This document shows, in pieces, positions 38,165-49,794 of a DNA stretch of 64,000 nt (positions are counted from its first letter, which is position 1; every line of letters begins with the position of its first letter). The DNA is from Eutrigla gurnardus (Eukaryota; Chordata; Actinopteri; Perciformes; Triglidae). Where the stretch lies: contig OY741276.1 in assembly GCA_963514095.1 (NCBI GenBank), positions 2,605,625 to 2,669,624 of the forward strand, given 5' to 3'. The position numbers and the translations under genes are program-made. The notes below the pieces were generated by a model. The model was not told where the DNA came from. It saw nothing but the letters and a program-made list of their open reading frames with translations, and did not search any database.

Positions 38165-40205
38165 AGCGAGTGCATAATCAAAGGGGGGGAAGACATGTGT
38201 TTCTGATAACCGCGTTATCAATTTATTACAAAAAGGCAAAAAGGGCCACATGTATAGATTCGACTTACAGGAGTCTGAGAAACATTCGTCACCGAGCCGG
38301 ACGCCGCGTCAACCGCCGATTATTGCTCTCAGCTTTGTCTGATTTACACTAAATCAATCTCTGATAAGACGAGCGCTTCAAGGCAACGGGAGGACGTGTG
38401 CGGATCGCATCTCCCGTCACACGGCAAGAAAATACATCTTTCCTTCCTTTGTTTCAGGCCTGAAAACGCCGACAGCTTTCAGACGGACGGCTGGGTTTTA
38501 ACGCTCTGGGTTGTAAATGTGTCGCTTTTATGCTTCTATTCTACGAGCCCTTAAACCCAATACTAACTCGGTGTTATTAGATTTCTGTTATTAGTTTATT
38601 TTAATGTTTTACACTAAAGTCAGCCTGCTGATTACATACAATAACCACACATCCACTCTTCTCCCAGAACTGTTCTGAACGTCTTTGCTCTGAAAACGAC
38701 GTGAGAGTTGATTCTCCATTAAAAGCAACTTTTCTTCTGATTAAACTGTCTGAGTCGTGACTCATAACATGAAATAAGTCACTTGATTCCGACGTGAGGG
38801 GCCGCGGCGCTGCGTGAACATGTGGAGGAAAACGCACAAATTAATAAAAACAAAACATCAATTCTCCGTCTGTGTGATTCCAGATGTAAAGCGGATGATT
38901 TCGGGGGGGGGGGAGTTGACGGCTCGGTGTCTCTGCTGGTATCTGCCTCTGATAAGAATCTACATTCTCTCTCTGCGTCTCCTTGAAGGTCGACCTCCGT
39001 TCACGGCGGCGGCGAACACAAAAGGAGACGAGGACGACGCGGAGCAAATATTCCCACAAGTTGACAAAAGTTGACACAGGCACAGATGTATTTGACAAAT
39101 GCCCCCCCCCCCCTCCACTGCTTTTGTGTGTGCGTTTAAATGCGAGCCAGATGGCGTCGAACAGTGAGGCTTGGCGAGATGCCTCGTTGTGTGTGGAGGC
39201 TTCAGGAGAGGAACACTGGAGCTGATAAGAGCTTTCTCTGCAGAAAGCCCTCCGTCACTCACCGGGATACCGGGATTTAATTCTTTAACACGGGGGGCTC
39301 GTCCTGGTTCCACGTCCTACTGAGTCACAGACCAGCTCTGAATGCTACAAACACCGATAATTCAAGCACTTCAAGGTGCATTTCCATGCTTTTCCAGCCC
39401 CTTCCAGCTGTGGTAAACTCCATCTTTGTATCAATCCAATGGTCAGTATTCAGTCTACTTATTATGTCACTTGTTCATCACATTAAATGAGATGTTATTG
39501 TCCTCTAAACAACCAACATGATGTTTGGAGACAGCTTTTTACAGAAGGACCACAAATGAAAGGAAAACTAATTCCACTAACAGATCCACAGAAATATAAT
39601 CACCAACTATTTTCATCATCTGTTCATCATCAAAAGTCATTTTTCATAAAGAAATGTCAGAAAATGCTGTTTTCAGTCCCTCAAATATGGAGATCTTCTT
39701 TTCTCTGTTCTATCATAGATGTCATCACATACAACACACATTTCAAGACCTTTATTCTAAATCCAAGCACCTTGAAAACACCACACTGGAATCCAAGTGG
39801 TTTTAAGATCTGTGAGTAATCTCTTTCAACAAATGATATTTAAATATTGTTTTCTGTGGCGTGTGTGTTGGCGAGCACCGTGTCCAGAATACAACACCCG
39901 GGCGCTACATGGCGGTGGCACCGCGGTGTCGTTCTCACCCCGGTGTGGAGGGGGGGGGGGGGGGGGGTTCACCTGAGTCTGAGTCATCGGGGCTGACGGA
40001 GCTGAGCAGGTCCTTCTCCCTCTCGTAGTCGATCTTGCAGAGCAGCTGACCCTCCTTCAGGACGAACTCGTCGCCCTTCCTCAGCTGCCGGTCGCACACG
40101 CAGCAGCAGAAGCAGTTCAGGTGGTAGACGCACTCCAGCGCTCGCATCACGAACTCCGTGGGCGCGATCTTCTCCAGGCAGCCGCTGCACTTGGTGGCGA
40201 ACAAC
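34910..40205 (-). CDS. lmx1b: LIM-homeodomain transcription factor LMX1B type (3' part)
   Basis: Nuclear transcription factor that in vertebrates specifies dorsal limb or fin, midbrain-hindbrain organiser, serotonergic and dopaminergic neurons, podocytes and anterior eye tissue by binding AT-rich sites. Six exons are visible: LIM2 (39973-40205), linker plus homeodomain N-part (37776-37953), homeodomain helix 2/3 (37297-37375), the MKKLARR exon (36898-36965), the Gln/Pro-rich exon (36075-36236) and the terminal exon (34910-35067). Phases match across all junctions and every intron has GT-AG ends. LMX1A is less likely because of the [15 protein letters not shown] linker and the C-terminus [10 protein letters not shown]. 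Exons 1-2 (N-terminus, LIM1) lie beyond the right edge. Exons 4-6 carry four single-base insertions, so the frame is broken as assembled. The lmx1ba or lmx1bb paralogue cannot be decided. Confidence 0.96.
35774..35796. repeat. Poly(C) run in lmx1b intron
   Basis: 23 consecutive C in the intron between the last two coding exons. The length is likely to be uncertain in any assembly. Confidence 0.95.
36075..36236 (-). CDS. lmx1b: lmx1b Gln/Pro-rich exon
   Basis: 162 nt, starting with AG of a Glu codon, 53 full codons and a final G. Residues include [19 protein letters not shown] and [18 protein letters not shown], the conserved LMX1B C-terminal region. Acceptor CTCCACAG, donor GTGAGC. Intact frame. 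Confidence 0.96.
36898..36965 (-). pseudogene. lmx1b: lmx1b MKKLARR exon with 1-base insertion
   Basis: 68 nt, against 67 expected for MKKLARRQQ...QRLGQ plus one base. It opens correctly with MKKLARRQ, just C-terminal to the homeodomain. One extra base at 36939/36940 (plus-strand CTTGC where CTGC is expected) then shifts the frame. Removing one base restores [13 protein letters not shown] in phase with the next exon. Acceptor TTGCAG and donor GTACGA are intact. An assembly error is as likely as a real mutation. Confidence 0.85.
37297..37375 (-). pseudogene. lmx1b: lmx1b homeodomain exon 2 with 1-base insertion
   Basis: 79 nt, against 78 expected. It encodes [18 protein letters not shown], then an extra base (plus strand 37319-37323, CCACCACC where CCACACC is expected) shifts the frame exactly at the invariant WFQNQR of recognition helix 3, including the Asn that contacts DNA. 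Splice sites (CTGCAG before, GTGAGT after) are intact. The underlying codons for WFQNQRAK are all present in the shifted frame. Confidence 0.88.
37510..37565. repeat. (GT)n microsatellite in lmx1b intron
   Basis: Nearly perfect GT array followed by a G-run, between two of the frame-broken exons. Such arrays reduce local assembly accuracy. Confidence 0.95.
37776..37953 (-). pseudogene. lmx1b: lmx1b linker/homeodomain exon 1 with two insertions
   Basis: 178 nt, against 176 expected. It starts in phase as [24 protein letters not shown]6 run (plus-strand C at 37887-37892, five expected) shifts the frame, and the next frame reads [21 protein letters not shown] second extra base at 37826 shifts it again, after which [16 protein letters not shown] is readable in the third frame. 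This is the basic N-terminal arm plus helix 1 of the homeodomain. Acceptor CTCCTGCAG and donor GTGCGG are intact. Confidence 0.88.
38069..38162. repeat. (CA)n microsatellite in lmx1b intron
   Basis: About 45 CA units with a few interruptions near the left end, about 115 bp upstream of the linker/homeodomain exon. Confidence 0.96.
39363..39627 (+). repeat. Inverted repeat C, left copy (intron 3' of LIM2 exon)
   Basis: 265 bp that recur in reverse complement at 59005-59269 with only about three mismatches by eye. The text includes TTCCATGCTTTTCCAGCCCC, CATTAAATGAGATGTTATTG and CCAACATGATGTTTGGAGAC. Related CAAGGTGC/GCACCTTG words at 39372 and 39767 may be ends of a longer element of about 400 bp. 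The family is not identified. Confidence 0.92.
39950..39967. repeat. Poly(C) run next to LIM2 exon donor
   Basis: 18 G on the plus strand. Read on the minus strand, the intron begins GTGAA and then 18 C from position +6. Confidence 0.95.
39973..40205 (-). CDS. lmx1b: lmx1b LIM2 exon
   Basis: 233 nt: one base, 77 codons, one base. It encodes the second LIM domain, a double zinc finger used for protein-protein contacts. Zinc ligands in exon numbering are C6, C9, H28, C31, C34, C37, C56 and D59 (CSGC...[11 protein letters not shown]...CKID). The exon starts [18 protein letters not shown] and ends [13 protein letters not shown]. Acceptor CCGCAG, donor GTGAAC. The frame is intact, unlike the following three exons. 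Confidence 0.97.
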
Positions 40206-40699
40206 CTGCGGGAGAAAAGAGGAGGATTGTGGGTGATGCTGTTTACAGAAACACGATGGAAGAAGAAACAGAATATTCTGGATGTGAAACATTAAATGAA
40301 ACGGCGAGATAAAGACACAATGTTCTGGTAAAGCTAAAGAGGAGAGGCTGGAGCTGTGAGTCACGGCCAAATATAGACCATCATGCATTGCTCTGAAGGA
40401 AAAATCACAGTAGAGAGATGTAGACAAATCTATGACAACAATATATTTCATGTGTCAAACGGTCACAAAGTACTTTGGAACAGGATGTCCTCCTTTCATT
40501 CTTAACCTTTCACAATAAAAGAGTCGAGACAAGAAGGTGGAATCACTGATTACCAGGGTAACTTAAATTACAACAAATTAGCTTAAAATATGGATTTATT
40601 CCAAAGAAAATATGTGGATTATTATTATTATTATGGATGGTCCTCTACCTAGTTTTAATGTTTTTAGAAAACACTCTCTCTTCCAAATGAAAAGCAGAA

Positions 40700-41536
40700 G
40701 TAAGAAGTCCTTCATTCCATCCTCCAGCCTTGTTTTTGTCGAGTTGCCCATCGAGGCTTTTTTCTTTTTTGACTAAGAGTCAAGTTGGCTCTGTGATCCT
40801 GTGGTCAGCCAATGAGGTGACTCCTTTTGGCAGCGACTCATCTGTTAAAATGTCCAGGGTTGGGCCCGGCTGGCTCTCCTCACGGGCACCCAGACCTGCT
40901 CACAGTCCTAAACCAGAGACCGGATCACGTTCTGGAGCGCTCACCGCCAAAACACCCCCATGATCCCTATCGAGCCCTTTACTGCCACTCTTCCACATCC
41001 TCGCCGAGCATCGGAGACGGCGATCCACCGCCGACCACCGGCCCGCTCGTATTTCATCTTCCAGGCTAATATCTCGCCCCCTCGCGCTGCCTCCATCACC
41101 ATATCGGAGACGACACCTCCGTCTTCTTTTACACCCTTTCAGGAAGATGTTTGCATTGTTTTATTGGCGGCTGAGAGGCATTTAATTCGCTCCTCTGTTG
41201 TTCACAAGAAGCCACATTAAATGGAGCAAGAAGGCCGGGGAGTGCGGTTGATCTTGTCCAGCCGTAAAAGCTGGATTTATTAGCGGCCTCTTTGTTTGCC
41301 CTGGTCTGGAAGACAGCTGGCAACCGCCTATCTATTTGTGGTGAACATCTATTTCATTGTGCGAGGCAAAAAGGGAGGGGGGGGGGGCAGAGAGAGGAGC
41401 AATTGACATCATGTGCTGGTCGGTGGTGGAGGGGGGGGGGGGGGGGTGATAGTGATGAATATAATGTGTAAATATGAGGTTTTTGTTATGGTAATGCTGT
41501 TATAGGTGCTGATTGATACGGCGTGTGTTGGGACAC

Positions 41537-41573
<37 letters not shown>

Positions 41574-43080
41574 CAGCTGTGTAGAACAGATAGTGTGGTG
41601 GTTGTCTATACGCAGCTTGGTTTTGATGTCACGTTATCTTAATTAGATCCCATCATGGATGGTTCGACTGGTTCCCTCCTCCAGCATCTCCACCTGTATC
41701 TGGATCAGAAATATAACCACTAATAATTAAAAAAACGCGAGGTTTCCCTCCCCGAACCGTCCTGCAGCCGCAAAACAACAGAGATATCAGGAGCTGGCAC
41801 TCACTGGGTTCATAAAATCCTTTAAGCTTCCATTTATTACAATAAGTTAAGAAGATTATTATTCAACTATGGAAAAAAAAAAAAACTCCTCAAGGATAAT
41901 CCCTTGAAAAGGAAATGTTGGCACGTTTCTCAAACAAGCGACCGGCCAGACCTGGATCCGTCTTCTAAACAAAAGTTCAGATGCTGGAAAACAACATCTT
42001 ATCCTCATAATAGAAAATAGAAGTCAAAAGAAAGAGGGACACACTGTTGTGGAGAAGCTTCAGTCGGGCTTCTGTGTGGTTTTGGGAGGATTAGCGTGTT
42101 AAGTGGCGGGATCAGAGGAAATAGGTGATGAATCTGTCAAGACAAGTTCCCAGCTCTGCCTCTAATGTTTAGCTAATGATCGCCGGCTTAGAGCTCAGAA
42201 AGAGAGCTAAAAAAAAAAAAAAAAAACGAGTGGAGGAAATGACTTGTTAGCGGGTTTTGATGCGTCCAGGGCGCCGCATTCACCTCGCGACCGCTCTCTC
42301 AAATCTTCTCATCTCGATGAAAACATTCTCATTCAGCCTCCTCTTTCTTCTTTCTCCTCGCCGCGTCTAATCTCGTAAGCCATTATTTTTCTATTTCCCC
42401 TCTCTGTCACTTTGCATTATTTTTGCCGCTGTAATTCCCATTCGTCCCTTCTGGAATCTTCCTGTCCCGCCTTTTGTCCTCCGGGGTCTAATCCGGACTT
42501 TCTGCCTGTTCTCAGTCCCCCCCCCCCCCCCCATTCTCCACGGGGTTCAGATGGAAACGGCCAATGCATGACGCCCTTCCTCTATGGCAACCGCAACCTC
42601 CACAGGAAGGCAACGGCGACTTCTCGGATGGGCAGAGAGGGCCTTTGAGACGCTGGCAGCAGAAGTAAATCCTTCTCTAAGGAACAAGGAGAATTAGCAG
42701 GGAGCAGTGGACTAGGGATTTAACCCTACCCCTCTCCTTTGAAAAGGCACAGTCGGTCCCACTCCCGCGGCTCGCCACAATCAAACAGATGAGGAGTGGG
42801 GAGGTGGCGGCGGGGGCGGGGGGGAGAACACAAACTCCCTGAATGACACAAGCAGTGGATTGTGGAGGAGCCCTAATCCCACTTTAATACCTTTCCAAGT
42901 TCAGCTGCTAAAGAATGCTCTTTAAAACAACACCGCTGTGTGAGCGGTGGAGGTTGACCAGGGGGGAGGCGGTCCATTCAGCCGGCCCGACATTACCTGA
43001 TTAGGGGTTTGAGGGGAGCGGGGGCCGCCGGGGCCGGCGAGGATGTAAATGATCATTTTATATATATAGATATGTATTTA
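40700..43080. other. Intronic DNA, simple repeats and unique blocks
   Basis: Holds G-runs at 41378-41387 and 41430-41445, a (GT)n array at 41538-41570, A-runs at 41875-41884 and 42211-42226, and a C-run at 42519-42532. Unique sequence between 40950 and 41330 and between 42560 and 43060 has no coding signal. Confidence 0.5.
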
Positions 43081-44274
43081 TAGAGAGGAAAACAGAATGT
43101 TAGCAGCTGAAGCTCCGGCGGGATATTACAGATATCAGTGCTGTAGGAGTGGAACTGGAATCAGATTTAGGTGATCGTTTACCACATCCTGCCTCTACTT
43201 GATCCCGGCGACCCGCCACACTAAGACCTCGCCATTCTCCCTTAAAACCCACTCTGTGGACGCTCAGCTGCTCGGGGGGGCGCACCGCTCCCGGTGTGGC
43301 GGCGGCGAGGCCGATCAGCTCCTCTAAGCCAGTCCGCGTATAAAAAGACACCACAAAGAAAGACCACCAGCATGACGGCCCTACATCCCCCTCCCACACC
43401 TGAGCGCACAGATCAAGTGATGATCCTGTGTGGATCAATGGCAGCATCTCAAGCAGAGGGGAAGTGTCAATATTTACCCGAGACCTCCCCACAACCCGGA
43501 CTCATAAATGAAGGGAAAAAAGCGTCTCAGCAGAAACGTGGCCTCCCCGAGGAATCATTACGTCCCTGCTCTTAATCCGGCGTCCGTATACCTGTAATCC
43601 CTCGTCTGGTTCTTACGTTCTCTCTGAGCGATGATCACGCCGTCGAGGCTGCGTTTTTTAGCAACAACAACACAAAACACCCGGTTATGAAGGAGACGAA
43701 GGCCGACGGGGACCGGCACTTATTTTGTCTGATGAACACTTCAGCCGAGCCAAGTGCAGCTGAGAGACCTCGGCCTCGCCGCCGCTCTTCTTCTACTCCT
43801 TTTTTTCAGGCCCTTTGGAGAACTATGCGCTCTCCCTTTGAACAGATTACAGGCAACTTAAAGTGTGACAACGTCTTAAGCTCTCACCACATGTTGCCAA
43901 TGATTTCCCTTCTACAGACATTACATTTAATGCTTCTGCCGCAGTGATAAGCATCAGGAGGACGGGGCGGGATTAAAGCGACCCAGAAGAATCACAGACA
44001 GGAGGGGGGGGGGGGGGCTGCTTATGGCGCTTGATAATCATGCTACATTTAGCAACACGTGCAACAGTCTCACCTACTCCCCTCTCGCCGGTGAACAACA
44101 CTCGGAGAAACACCGTAACAATTTAGGGAAGAATAGCCGGGCCATTATGTCACCGCAGCCCTTCAAAGAGAGGATGAGGATTATCCCGCCGGCAGCTGGA
44201 AGCCGTTACTTTGAAGACGGGCTCTCGTGTTTGGAGCAGGAAACCGGCGGCCACGCCGATCACGGGCCCCGAGG

Positions 44275-44390
44275 TGAGAGAGGAGGCCGGGTCGGACCAG
44301 GGCCTCCGGGGCGGGGCCTCTAGGGCGGGACCAGGGCCTCTCGGGTGGGTCCAGAGCCACCGGGGCGGGGCCTCTAGGGCGGGCAGGGCT
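44275..44390. repeat. GC-rich minisatellite
   Basis: Repeats of GGACCAGGGCCTC, CCGGGGCGGGGCCTC and TAGGGCGGG in tandem (at least two full units). No coding signal. Confidence 0.7.
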
Positions 44391-44394
44391 GCTA

Positions 44395-44705
44395 TGCCAC
44401 AGTCGGTTAGCTTAGTATAGCTTAGCATGAAGACGAAGTGTCAAATCTGTACAGCAAGTTTTGGGTAAATTTGCTTTCTTGCCGTGAGTTCAGATGAGAA
44501 GATTTAGTCTCACATTTGTTCAGTAAATATAAGGGCCGTCTATTAGCTTAGCTTAGCATCAAGACTGGAAAAAAAGCCAGACATTCGTTCTTTAAACAAC
44601 ATCATCAGTGAGGATTGTGGTATCTTCATACAGAGCCAGGCTAGCCCCCCCCCCCCCCGTCCAGTCATTGCCAATGCTAAGCTACGCTACGCTAGCTCAA
44701 TTAGC
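44395..44705. repeat. Probable fish interspersed repeat (TTAGCTTAGCAT type)
   Basis: GAGTTCAGATGAGAAGATT, TTAGCTTAGCTTAGCATCAAG, GACTGGAAAAA and a terminal GCCAATGCTAAGC follow the order of a dispersed fish repeat, part of which also occurs at 23400-23490. A C-run (44647-44658) interrupts it. Confidence 0.5.
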
Positions 44706-45239
44706 TCTCAAATGAATGTGAATGACTTTACGGGTTGAACGCTGTCGTGCGTCTCCGAGAGGCATGTGAGGATCGGTTTCTTAGCAACAGCATCAAGAGC
44801 GGCGAACCAAAGAGGGAAACATTTGACGCCCAGATGTCGAAGGAACCTTTTTCAACTTTGTCTCGACATGATGAAAATTACTTTGCTCTGTTTCGGTTGC
44901 TGTTGTCCTCTGGAAGCAGAGACGCTGACCACACCGTGCTAAAAATAGCAGCCTGAAGTTCGCTAATACGGGTCTGATTGCTTGCAGAGGGGACGGATGA
45001 TAAAAGTGTTTAACTCGGTGAGCACGTGTGAAGAAAAAAACGCAGCTGAAAGGTTAAAACTTCGGGGTCGGCTCAAACACCAGGAAGGTGGAGTCTCCGT
45101 AAAATGATCTCGCCCAACCGGTTTCATGGTATCAGCATTTCTCTTTAGATTCATGGAGAGTAATGAAGCCAAATAAAAAGTGCCATCCTCGGGCTCCCAG
45201 GGGCCAGCTCCAGTCAGCTCTAAAAGCTGCTTAATCACC

Positions 45240-46640
45240 ATCCCGTGCTTACTACATTAGCATAATAATGGCCTTTAAATTGAGCCTCTTTGTTTTTTAA
45301 TTAAACTCCCAGCAGGTAAAAGTAAAACACATTAACGGGAGATGTGTACGCCGCTAACGGCCCAGAGGTGCCGTCTTCATCACGCCGCTCTGGCCACAGG
45401 GTTCTGCTTGTTCCCGCCGCCGCTGCCGCCGGTAGATTGCACTCGGCACAAGCAAAGATGATGGCGAGGAATGCGTTGGACGCCATCATCTCCGATGGGA
45501 ACGCACTTAGCAGTCGCTGCCGAGTCCGTAAAACGTTGGAGCTCGTCTGGAGCGTCTTCCAGAGAATAAATACGGCCACTTTCTTTCTCTCTGTGCTGGA
45601 ATGTGTTTCTGAACGTAGCGAAACCACACAGCTGCACAAAGAAATCCTAAACCTTTAAAGTCGTCAGATGATGTCATCGCAGGAGCTTCCCAGATTACTC
45701 AACACGTGAAATACACGAGCTGCTGATGTCTGCAGGGCTCTGAAACGCATGCAAATGATGTGATTTCATCGGTTTCAGACTGTGGGACGTGACTAAGCGC
45801 TGCACAGCGACATGAAATGCGACAAACACGCTGCATGTCGGTGTTCGTCGGAGCTCCGGCGTCCCTCACACGTCTCTGCTAATGAGCGTTCGGGAGGACG
45901 GCGTGGAAATAATCCTCCCCGGCCGCCACACAGGTAGAACAAAGCCCGGGAGAGAAAAGGACGGTGTTGTAGGCGGCGGAGGAGGCTAAGTACACATTTA
46001 AATACAAGAGGAAGCAGGCAGGCACACAGCATGCTGTTTGGACAGCTGCTGGAGCCGAGGATGTTCCAATGACGGCAACATTTAGGCTTCTTTTTTTTTA
46101 GAGCTCACGACAAACAAAACGCAGAGCAACAGCAGTAAAATAAAAGATATTCTACCTTTTTGCCTTAAAGTGGATGCTTAAACAAATAAATGGAGAAGAC
46201 TGTGAATTACAAGGCTGTTAGGAAGTGCTCTGCCTTCTGTCAGTGTGTGAAGCGCTTTGAGTTTCCATCGCTGCTGGAGACGTGACATGTTTACAACGCC
46301 TCTAAAAGCCGAGACGAAAGGAAAAAAACTCCCGTTAAAAGCACCTGTAAAATCATCTGCACCCGTTTCTTTTTTATATGTTGTATTTCTTTACAATCCT
46401 ACGCTCTCGTTTCTAATCTGCTTGGAGGCGGAGCAGCAGCCCCCGCCATTCAGGGGGCTCGGCCTCAGCGACGGACCGCCGCTCCACAGAAACAGCCGGG
46501 AGAGTGATGACTACAATAAGTGTAATGGCTATCACATGTAGCCGACTACACACACTATCCTCACAATGCTGCTGTGAAAAAATGGCCTTAAAAAGGGGAT
46601 AAAATCAGGAAGTAAGTCTGTTTTTTTGTGTGTGAGAGAA
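45240..46640. other. Unique intronic DNA, no gene seen
   Basis: Overlapping frames up to 112 codons occur on both strands around 45300-45660, but none shows a domain or good splice sites. The block may contain noncoding elements. Confidence 0.35.
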
Positions 46641-46649
46641 AATAATGGA

Positions 46650-47180
46650 CTCATCTGACTGGATTCAGAGCTGGAATGGTTAAAAAACAACATTTGGATT
46701 GGAGGGCTTTATAATTACTATTGACCCAGAGGTTCTGGCTCTAAGAAATAAAACAAACAGTAATATGAGGTGCTCTAAAGCACAAGTCTGCAAATATGCA
46801 AAGACGGGGTCTGGAGGAGAGCATCACGCTTTGGCTCCTTCTCCTCCGCTCTAATCTGTGGGCCTACACAATATTAAGACGGCTTTGGAGCCACTTGTGA
46901 CCCAGCTGTGCACTAATGAAAAATTCCACAGCTCTGTGCAGAGGCCATTGGAGCTTGACCCCCCCCTCCACCCCCCCTCCCTCCTTTTTCCAGCCTGAAC
47001 CAAGCAGTGTCCATCTTGAGGAGTTTACCCGGCCTGAAAGATACTGGATTAATAGGTAGCGAAGGAGAAAGAGAGACAATCTGTGCCCCCCCCCTCCAAA
47101 TCTTTAGTATATTGGTGTGAAGTAAAGTGTTTGCCGAGGTTTTAATGGCCAGAGATGATCTGTGGATCATTGTGATGGAG
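46650..47180. promoter_or_regulatory. Candidate intronic conserved noncoding block
   Basis: About 500 bp of mostly unique sequence with even composition and words such as TATAATTACTATTGACCC, CTGCAAATATGCAAAG and GTGCACTAATGAAAAATTCC. Two short C-runs interrupt it near 46960 and 47085. The call is by texture only. Confidence 0.25.
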
Positions 47181-47474
47181 AGGGGGCTCTGTTTACTTAA
47201 CGGAGATCCAGTCTAAGCCCAAAATTAGTTTGTGGGAGGGGGGGGGGGGGGGGGACCCGGGAATTAGACGTCGCTCACAAGATCCGGATTCACGCGTTTG
47301 TGATCCGGCTGCCCCCCCCCCCCCCCCCTCTGATCGAGACAAAAGAAGAAGACAGTCAGCGTACAGTCGCCATGTTCAACAAGCAGCTTCTATCAGGATG
47401 TTTGGTCCTTTCATTATATTCTTATCATCATCTTCTTCATGGCATTTATTTATCTGCTGGAGCTTCATGTAAAG

Positions 47475-47505
47475 ATCACACACACACACACACACACACG
47501 CAGAG

Positions 47506-47546
<41 letters not shown>

Positions 47547-47604
47547 GAGATACACACACACACACACACACACACACAGAGACACACACACACACACACA
47601 CACA
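47475..47604. repeat. Compound (CA)n array
   Basis: CA tracts punctuated by GCAGAGATA/CAGAGA at 47500, 47543 and 47577, so the array has a higher-order repeat of about 40 bp. Confidence 0.95.
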
Positions 47605-48049
47605 GTCCAATAACACAGAGGGAAAACAGACTACGGGGAAAATGCAGCAAATAAATAAATAAATTCGTTTTTTTCTGAAACATCCAAGCCGATGGATCCG
47701 ATGGATCCGAGTGAGCGGGATCGATCCCGAGCATGTAATCCCCCCCCCACCACGCCGATAACACTCCCCGTCTACGGGGGAATCCCAACCAGCCACGCTG
47801 GTAAAGTACCACATACTCCAGGAGACGAGTCCATCTTTGATGAGCTCGAGGGGAAAAGACGACAGAGCTGGAATAAAGGGCCGGAGGGCGGCAGCGGGGG
47901 AGGGGGGGGGGGGGATGAAGGGAAAGCAAATGAAAAATAAACATTGTTATTGAAAGACAGGATGCTTTAAGACCCGGGGGCCAGGGATTAACATTCAGAT
48001 TAGCATTCAAATAATATATTTGAATTTGTGATCAGCCGTCCTTCAAAGA

Positions 48050-49060
48050 GCTAAACCCAGAGATTAGCAGGTGTTATGCTAAAAAGCTGTGTTATTTTGT
48101 TGAAGAGGGAGGGGGGCGTAGCTACACTAGCCAAACAAATATGTCTTTTGAGTGCGAGGGGCTGGCATGGATGTATGGCTGTAACCATGGCGACGGTGGT
48201 CGTCGGGAGAGACGGTGCAGCGCTGGAATGTGTCAAACAGACAGAGGGGCGCAGAGCAAACCCCGAACCTGCTGGTTCACTAGAGACCGCCGTCACCGAG
48301 ACCACCTACACATTCCAGAGAGTGGCTGGTCGCCGCGGAAACCAAAGGTCAACCCGCATCATCACCCTGTTTTTTAATTATTATTATTTATACATTCTTT
48401 CCCCAATGGGTTTGATTTAAGGAGGCGGGGCTGAGAGGAGCCAAACATGAAAAATGATGAATTCATAGAAGAATGAAAAAGAAAAGAAAATCACATTGTG
48501 AATTTTTTTTTTTTAGGAAACGTGTTGTTTTTAAAACAAAAAACGTCCATCGATTCCTTCATAATCTGATGTTTTTCTCTTCCTAGGAAACTAAATATGA
48601 CGTTTACATCGCAGCCGATTACATCATCACATCCATCCATCATCTCCATAGTTTAAAAAATAAATCTTTTTGATTTGGAGTTTAAACACCGAATTCTGCT
48701 ACTTGGAGTTTATTATTATCATTTAATTATTATATCTTGCACAAATATTCCATATTCACACTCACAGGTGAAATACTGTTATATTATAGAAATACAAATA
48801 GAGAAAAATTACCCATCGTGTTAACTATGAAACAATAACAACTAAATAAATACATTTACTTTAAGTACTGTGCTCAAGCTATAGTTAAAGATTATGACTT
48901 ATTAGGACAAAAATACGACAATCTGACAAAATATGATGCTTTTTATAAACCAACAGTCTATAAGTGCAGTGATGCTACTAATAATCTAATATGATTTATA
49001 ATGCTCTAAAACTCAACAGGTGAAGAACGAGTTATTTGTATCTTAAACTCAAGCAGAAAT
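48050..49060. other. Unique and AT-rich intronic DNA
   Basis: Mixed-composition sequence to about 48420, then AT-rich DNA. No coding or RNA gene is supported. Confidence 0.45.
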
Positions 49061-49244
49061 AATTTGAATGTATTTTTAGCTTTTCACAGTAAAATCATTT
49101 TCTGCAGAATCGTCTTCGTTTCTGTCGCCAGACATTTCTTGCAAAAACGTGTTTCTGTTGATAATTTCATCATTTTTATCTCCAAACATTCCACACCAGG
49201 TGTGAAAATAAGAACAATACAGGAATTGTCTGAACTTGCTGCGA

Positions 49245-49298
49245 CCTGTGTGTGTGTGTGTGTGTGTGTATGTGTGTGTGTGTATGTGTGTGTGTGTG

Positions 49299-49346
<48 letters not shown>
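49245..49346. repeat. (GT)n microsatellite
   Basis: About 50 GT units with TATG and TCTATG interruptions. Confidence 0.96.
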
Positions 49347-49347
<1 letters not shown>

Positions 49348-49450
49348 TGTTGAGAGGGAAATTCTGTCTGCATCGTAGCAGCTAATGTTACTGTGAAACT
49401 ATGTTGTTCACGTCTGGAAAGGTCTGCCTGCGTTTCTGCCCCAGGAGGTC

Positions 49451-49515
49451 AGACAGACAGACAGAGAGATAGACAGGCAGACAGACAGACAGACAGACAG
49501 ATAGACAGGCAGGCA
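49451..49515. repeat. (CAGA)n/(GGCA)n microsatellite
   Basis: Tetranucleotide repeats CAGA with GATA and GGCA variants, directly upstream of the SINE. Confidence 0.93.
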
Positions 49516-49542
49516 GGAGGAGAGACATGGAGGATGAACCTG

Positions 49543-49793
49543 GGGGGTTTAGCTCAGGAGGTAGAGCGGGTTGGCTGATAACCCCAAGATTGCCGGTTCG
49601 ATCCCCGGCTCCTCCTAGCTGAGTGCCTGGTGTCCCTGAGCAAGACACCTCACCCTAATTGCTCCTGACGAGCTGGCTGTCGCCCTGCGTGGTTGACTCC
49701 ACCGTGTGTGTGTGAATGTGTGAGTGAATGGGTGAATGTCAGTCATTACTGTAAAGGGCTTTGGATAAAAGAGCTATATAAATGAGGACCATT
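49543..49793 (+). mobile_element. tRNA-derived SINE with L2-type tail
   Basis: The head (49543-49614) keeps a RNA polymerase III A box (TAGCTCAGGAGGTAGAGC), a B box (GGTTCGATCCC at 49594-49604) and a pairing T arm (GCCGG/CCGGC), but its acceptor stem does not pair. The body (GAGCAAGACACCTCACCCTA, then TGTGTGAATGGGTGAATG-like text) and the tail (GTAAAGGGCTTTGGATAAAAG, AGCTATATAAATG) resemble fish V-SINEs, whose 3' ends match L2-clade LINEs. It moves by borrowed LINE machinery and encodes nothing. I saw no clear target-site duplication. Confidence 0.85.
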
Positions 49794-49794
49794 T

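Noticed and set aside
47465..48010. 181-codon minus-strand frame with long VCVCVC stretch
   Set aside because: The frame exists because (CA)n arrays have no stops. The same holds for all HTHTHT and VCVCVC frames, for example near 17200, 38100, 50480, 51080 and 52930.
49543..49614. Functional tRNA gene
   Set aside because: A and B boxes and the T arm are present, but the acceptor stem does not pair and the sequence continues into a SINE body and L2-type tail.
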